Positions 50,600-64,000 of a DNA stretch of 64,000 nt are shown here, piece after piece; the first letter of the stretch is position 1, and the number at the start of each line of letters is the position of its first letter. Source of the DNA: Allolobophora icterica (lineage: Eukaryota; Annelida; Clitellata; Crassiclitellata; Lumbricidae). A program made the translations under genes and the position numbers. Location of the stretch: contig OY744612.1 in assembly GCA_963556255.1 (NCBI GenBank), positions 19,278,557 through 19,342,556 of the forward strand. The letters are read 5' to 3'. The notes under the pieces are model-generated. The model ran no database searches. It saw only the letters and a list, made by a program, of their open reading frames with translations, and had not been told where the DNA came from.

Positions 50600-50795
50600 C
50601 TTTCGTGGGTCCCACAGTCTGGAATGACCTTCTCCCTCTGCTCAGGGCCAAACTAATGACTGGTTTTTCCTCGTCGGTCTCGCGTTCCCTAACGGCATTT
50701 CTGTTTTCCCCGGGGCTTCTGTGCTGAGAGCGCCTCTGAATTGTTATTCTGTGAGAGGCGCTTTATAAATTTCTAGATACAATACAACACAATGC
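50600..50795 (+). mobile_element. LINE 3' end, sister of 47013-47205
   Basis: Frame FVGPTVWNDLLPLLRAKLM, then the same 3' hairpin and 'ttataaatttctagatacaata'. Many substitutions but no large gaps relative to the intron copy. Confidence 0.82.
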
Positions 50796-50799
50796 AATA

Positions 50800-52430
50800 A
50801 CTAGGACGAGCATGTTGTAACGGTGTTTAACAATCAACAAAAACATCTACAGAATTTCTTTCTACTGCAAGAACCAGTCAATAAAATCACGCGAGATTTC
50901 AAGACCTGTGCGAGATCTCGAGTCATGCGAGACATTAAAAGATCATGGTTAGCCATTTTTGCATTTATTTAGCATTTCGCTGCAAGGCGCCAACAGACAA
51001 TGCTGATCAGTTACTTGCTATAAGAACTTACTTACAAGTACTGGTCATAGGTTTAGTGCCTTTGTGAAGTTAATAAAAGCCGCTATATAAAGAGCTACAT
51101 GCGAACATGCATACATACATACATACATACATGAATACATACATACACACGTACATACGTACGTACGTACATACATATATACATATATACATGAGTACTT
51201 GCATGAGTACATACATACATACATACATATAAACCAACATACATACATGCATGCATTACATGCATACATCCAAATTCAAGTGTAACGTATGCTAGCGGCT
51301 TGCCTAATGATTAGCTTCTAAAACCTCAATAGTGGCCTCAAGCGTCTAGACTATAGTATAAGACAGAAGCGTTTGGCTGTAAGCATCATTCTACAACAGA
51401 CCAGATGCGTTGACTAGAGACGTATATTCGAAGATCTTGAAAGGCGACAAGACTTTAGAGTAGCGTTTCAGATATTAGGAGTGTACTGTTATGATCATGA
51501 AGACGAAGACAATCTGAGATGACAAAGTAAGCGAATGAAAAACCAAAAGAAAAAGGAAGAGGTAGCTTGGAGTATAATAAATGGTAAAGTCAAAATGTTT
51601 TTATTATTATTAACAGATCTTGGCGTGTGTTGCAACTGCTAAGTTAATGAGATTGCATACAGTGCGCTTACATGAATTAAAATTATGAGGTAAAGTTCCA
51701 GGTAGGTCTATATGGGAAGGAACAACACGCGGTTTCACGATTTAAATAAGTTGACATGGGGTGCAGATGCATTGTGGGCCTACGTGGGAAGGCACAATAT
51801 GAGTTTTAGAATTTGAATATCTTGACACATTAAGAAGGGGAGTGGGCCATGTCATATTATCCCCAGATGACTAGGAATCCCCTTGTAAGGTGACTGACTG
51901 GATTACATGGTGCGTGGAACATCAACTAGGAATCGCAGACACAGCAGAATTTCGTAACAATCCCAAGCGAAGCGAGATTTCTTAGTTACGCAAGACTTCT
52001 AAACGACACGAGAACTCAAAGTCACGCGAGATTGCTATGCCAAACGAGACTTCTAACTCACGCGATAGCTCACAGTCACGCGAGAACTCGGCCAAGCAAG
52101 ACTTCAGAGTCGCAGCGATGCTTCTAAATCACGGGAGTTCCAACAGCGCTAAGAAACCTACCATTAAATTAACTACATCTATAAGAAGAGAATGTTCACC
52201 ATTAGCCGCCACAACAACATCATCACCTCTGTTATCATCGTAATCGTCGTCTTCATCATCAACCCTTACACACACTCTAATCGGAGAGAAACTTCAAAAA
52301 CTTTGAGAGTTCAGTCTACCAATGCAGAAGTTATTTGAGAAGTCTGCCCATCACCGTCGCTCTCCACCTAACTCCTTTCCCTCTCGTCCCTTTTCTCTCC
52401 CTCCCCTTCTTGTCCTCCTTTCCAAGGTAA
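50800..52430. other. Intergenic between PDZ and smoothelin-like genes
   Basis: Contains a (CATA)n array (51105-51256), several 'cgcgaga' rich phrases (50890-50940 and 51960-52140) forming a loose repeat, and the 3' flank of the minus-strand smoothelin-like gene from 52436 down. No other gene is supported. Confidence 0.5.
51105..51256. repeat. (CATA)n microsatellite
   Basis: CATA repeats with CGTA interruptions. Confidence 0.92.
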
Positions 52431-52436
52431 AACCAC

Positions 52437-60494
<8,058 letters not shown>

Positions 60495-60508
60495 TTTGTT
60501 CGCAAGAT

Positions 60509-60980
60509 CTAAAAAGTAAATACAGGTCTATACTATAGTCTACAGTTATTTATTAAGCATATTCAGGTAGATTAAAGTTCTGCCGAGACGAGGACAAATC
60601 AAAACCTTCAGTAATCCAACAATTTTACTGTATACCGTAATCGTAATAGTAACCATACTTTATATAGCGCCTCTTTATGGAAACTTGTCAGAGGCACTCA
60701 TTACTTACCTCAAACTCACACAAACTCCTCTACCATGTAGTCCGATCCTCACCAAATTGCTTTAAAAAGCCACATTGGACAAACCCTGGGAAGCTCCCCG
60801 CACATGAGGAACTGTTTGGTGTGTGTCGAGACCGTCCGCCATTTTGGCGGCATACATAGAAATCCGTAAATTCCGGATGTTCTAGGTCGTGACTATTATG
60901 GACGGTATACCAGCAAAAGTCCCATAAACCAATGCGCAAGACGCTCCGCATATGTCCTATAGGAAGCGCCGATTACTTCA
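60509..60980. other. Upstream region of the smoothelin-like gene
   Basis: Starts with the reverse-strand acceptor of the first coding exon. 60655-60700 is a reverse SINE tail ('tatatagcgcctctttatgg'). 60830-60850 has 'cgccattttggcgg', a small palindrome. No leader exon or promoter was identified. Confidence 0.4.
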
Positions 60981-61019
60981 GATGAGTTCATGGGTCCGAA
61001 ATTTTAAGCAGAACCAGCG

Positions 61020-61480
61020 ATAATAAAGCAAAAAGAAGAGAGGCCAGATTGGAGAACTAATCGGTTGCAGAGCAGAGAAGGATGATATAGCAGAAAGCGA
61101 TAAGAAGTGTACGAGGGGAGAAGAACGAAGAGGAGGAGGAAGAGGAGTGGAGTAGGAAGAGGGAAGAGCAGAGACAGAAAAGTATGCGAGGGAACAGGAA
61201 GAGTATGAGGAAGAGCAGAGGGGAAGGACATGGCAGAGAAAAAAGAGTATGAGGAAGAGAGGGGTGAAGAGGGCAAGGTCGAGGACGATGAATAGAGAAA
61301 AATAGGATGGAACAGAAAGATGTAGAAAAAACAGAACAGGAAGATCAAGTGACGAAGAATTGAGGAGCAGAAGGAAGATAAGGATCATGAGATTCATGAG
61401 AGAGAAGAAGATAAGGAAGAAGAGGAAGACGACAATTAGAAAGACGAAATAGAAGGATGATGCGATTAAGCACGGCAGGA
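61020..61480. repeat. Purine-rich tract
   Basis: Long G/A-rich stretch on + ('gaggaagaggag' words). Leu/Ser/Phe-rich reverse frames across it are composition artefacts. Confidence 0.7.
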
Positions 61481-61529
61481 AGATGAGAAGAGAGGGAAAA
61501 GTGGGAAAATGGAGGAAGAATAGCAGGGA

Positions 61530-61870
61530 GACAAGAGAGACAGAGACAGAGACAGAGGGACAGACAGACAGACAGACAGAGAAAGACAGAGAGAGACAGA
61601 GAGACAGAGAGAGGAGAGAGGGAGAGAAAGAGAAAGAGAGATAACAGAGAGAGAAAGAGAGACAGAGAGGGAAAGAGGGAGAGAGAGAGGGAGGGAGGGA
61701 GAGAGGAGAGAGGGAGAGAGAGTGAAACGAAGACAGACACAGAGACAGAGATAGAGACAGAGATAGAGACAGAGACAGAGATAGAGACAGAGACAGAGAA
61801 AGACAGAGACAGCCAGAGACAGACAGAGACAGACAGATAAAGAGAGAGATGACAGACAGACAGAAACAGA
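61530..61870. repeat. GAGACA/GAGA compound microsatellite
   Basis: Irregular GACAGA, GAGAGG and GAGATA repeats over about 340 bp; reverse frames encoding LSVSLS polymers are artefacts. Confidence 0.9.
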
Positions 61871-62261
61871 GGAGGTTTCATAGCTTATCGGAGTATAATA
61901 GTGTATGCATATCGCATGACTGAATCTGCTCCAGGGTGAATGAAGCAATGATCCATGTAAACAACTTTCTCCTACTTCAGTTTCCTGCAAAACAAAGCCA
62001 GACTAACTGGCTGTACGCATAGAAAAAGATATAAGTGTATGTATGTCTAAATGCATTAGTAGGCCTACATGAGTAAAAATAGGCTTAAAAGTCATATTTA
62101 TTACGCAGAAAGGCATCAGCAAAAATATAATATGTGTTTACCGAGGTACAGGTGAACCATTGCGTATATTAGTTCGTACCTGTGCACGTGTGCGTGTGTA
62201 ATTATTTCTGTAGCTGTCTGTGTATCTGTATGTGTAGCTATGTCTTGACATTTGCTGTTTA

Positions 62262-62588
62262 GTGTCCACGTGTTTTCTTTACCAAGTGTTCCTCCGATCA
62301 CGAGAACGCCCATCAGTAATGTCCGCTAAGATTAGACATGTCTGTGGCCACATAAAATGTATTAGAACAGAACTACCGTCGTCGGCTGCCATAAAAGGGA
62401 CCTCGTCTGGTATGCATGACATCATGCCAGAAGCACGGCGGCCTATTTCGGTAGCGCGCTGCATGGGTATGTCATCCAACGGTTGTGTAATGATGATCCG
62501 TAACAAGTTGTTGGGACTCACTTATCTAGAGCCTCATTTCAGAATTACTGAACCTAAGCTCTTAGTAATAATTGCAGTAACTGAATAA
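62262..62588. other. Unresolved ORF region, open on both strands
   Basis: A 108-codon forward frame and an 80-codon reverse frame (62279-62521) overlap in a GC-richer island. The reverse frame (LLRIIITQPLDDIPMQRATEIGRR...) ends near a possible donor (ACACTTG|GTAAAG, about 62277). No acceptor with a good pyrimidine tract was found, and no domain is recognised. It could be an exon of an unknown gene or a transposon remnant. Confidence 0.25.
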
Positions 62589-62589
62589 A

Positions 62590-63405
62590 TAAATAATAAA
62601 TAGGCAGCTAAAACTGTAACTAAAAATATCACTAACGAAAATTCGTCGTTATTTTAATTTTAAAAAATAAATAAAAAGTGCAATATGGATAAGCATGAGA
62701 ACGTGAAAATGGGCTACAACTAATAGCCTATGTTCGCCCCGGATTTTGGATTTGTAAATTAACTCAGTAATGGTGGCGCATTGTTTAAATTTAGTTATTT
62801 CTAAACGTTTCTATAGCGATTGCGATCCAAGTTGACTAGCGCAAATTCGCAGTATTAATAGCCATGTTAATCTTGTAGTAAAAATGTCTCTAAAGACCTT
62901 GAGTGGCCGCAAGCGTGGGAACGTTGTCTGGAGTCATTTCAAGTGCGAATCAGTCTCAAGTAAAGGTTTGTGTATCATCAGCGTTGTTGATGTTAATGAA
63001 AGGAAGTTATATGGCTGGTTCATAGCCGGTTAAAACCCTTTGTAAAAACACGATTAATCTACTGCGTCATCTCAAGTATCACCAGCCACCTACACACAAA
63101 GAAGTCTTCTCTGCAGAGAGTGGTAGAAAGACACTGCATAGAAGAAAACTCAGCGAACACAACCAAAACTGGTGAGATAATAGTGTGCAGCAAAATTAAC
63201 ATTATCGACTGTGCCAATGGCTGTGTGTTTCAATGTGTTTGGTGATTTTTGTGGGCTTTACAAAGTCTCTTTGTTTCTAGGTGTCATTATATAGAAACTT
63301 TTCTTATTGTAATCAAATACTAACTAAAATAAATATCCAGTAACTGTAATTATAACTAATATAATATTAACTAAAACTGTAACTGTGACTAAAATAAAAT
63401 CTGTA
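62590..63405. other. AT-rich intergenic sequence
   Basis: No supported gene. Ends with AT-rich repeats ('taactaaaataaatat', 'aactgtaact') that may be the 5' flank of the next LINE remnant. Confidence 0.4.
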
Positions 63406-63950
63406 AGGAGAATCAAACTGTAGGAAAGGCAAATGCTGCGTGTGAGAGGATACGGAAAAGCAAAGGATGCAGCATGTTGACTAAGATTCTTCTACAAGAT
63501 GCCTTAGAATTGAGTGCGCTGCCGTACGAATCTGAGACCTGGTCGATAAAATTGGAAAACAATAAAAACATACTGGAGGCTGAGGCAAAGGTGACTGAGG
63601 AGAATTCGGCTTGTATCACGGCATGGTATAATATCGAATAACTACAAGAGGGCGAGAGGGGTGGAGAGGATATGGAGAAAACTATCAGATAGAGAAGACT
63701 AAAATGGATGGGATAAGTGCTTCGTACGGACAAGGATGGAAGAACCGATCAGGTGATGACCATGAATTCATGAGGGGAAAAGGAGAAGGGGAAGACCACT
63801 GAAGAATTAGCTAGAGATCATCAGGGTCTACTTGAAGTGCTTGGAGATGTCGTGGGACGAGGCTGAAATACAGGCAATGGACTGAGACGAATGGAGAAAT
63901 TGCGTGGCCCCATGTGCAGACTGCAAGGAAAGGACTAAGTAAGTATTCAG
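63405..63950 (+). mobile_element. LINE reverse-transcriptase C-terminal remnant
   Basis: Forward frames read LTKILLQDALELSALPYESETWSIKLE, a decayed form of the 'TRLYxAxVLPxLLYGxETW' block, then RRRGRPLKN and SWDEAEIQAMD-DEWRNCVAPCA, the typical (R/G)RP...W.EA...A.DR.EWR end of RTE-like ORF2. Several stops and frameshifts. It continues to near the window end. Confidence 0.8.
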
Positions 63951-64000
63951 TCGGCGAAAAATGTGGACCTTGCACGCGCTGTATAATAGGCGCTGGGACT

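Noticed and set aside
61345..61990. 178- and 174-codon reverse ORFs rich in Leu, Ser, Val
   Set aside because: They translate the GAGA/GACA simple repeat.

Overview
The window is eukaryotic nuclear DNA: genes have introns with GT/AG sites, there are Pol III tRNA genes, and microsatellites and transposon relics are very dense. The gene types (a smoothelin-family calponin-homology gene, a PDZ gene, LRAT-domain genes, a rhodopsin-like GPCR), the LINE/SINE/hAT load and the striking excess of the palindrome TAGGCCTA suggest a marine invertebrate, probably an invertebrate deuterostome. That last step is inference.

Left part (about 1-38.5 kb). The core is a degenerate tandem array of three units, A (3.3-12 kb), B (12.7-23.6 kb) and C (26.6-38.5 kb). 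Each unit has an LRAT-domain gene on + (3649-5271, 17248-18870, 27886-29517; 540, 540 and 543 aa, single coding exon behind a conserved 3' splice site) and, tail-to-tail on -, a single-exon rhodopsin-like GPCR gene. All three LRAT genes are open and keep the His-His-Cys catalytic set. The GPCR is intact only in C (32156-33289, 377 aa). In B two compensating deletions replace TM1 with out-of-frame peptide. In A the gene is truncated, twice frameshifted and interrupted by a MITE. Paralogous non-coding blocks join the units, and transposons inserted after duplication can be dated by empty sites in sister units.

Middle (38.5-50.2 kb). Long tetranucleotide arrays lead to a three-exon PDZ gene on + (43370-44201, 46863-47010, 47533-50191; 1212 aa) with a repeat-rich, Asp/His/Gln/Ser-rich C-terminal exon. 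Two identical-bodied tRNA-Glu(CTC) genes lie antisense in its first intron.

Right part (50.2-64 kb). A six-exon smoothelin-like gene can be assembled on - (60494 down to 52437; 270 aa; N-terminal smoothelin-type motif, charged helical segment, C-terminal CH domain). Its introns hold MITEs, (CAT)n arrays and SINE remnants. The last kilobases hold purine-rich repeats, one unresolved ORF region and a LINE reverse-transcriptase remnant.

Mobile DNA: about ten hAT-type elements, eight with exact 8-bp target duplications; at least eight LINE 3'-end or reverse-transcriptase relics; and several tRNA-headed SINEs that share a hairpin tail with a resident LINE. All homology statements come from reading motifs by eye; no database search was run.
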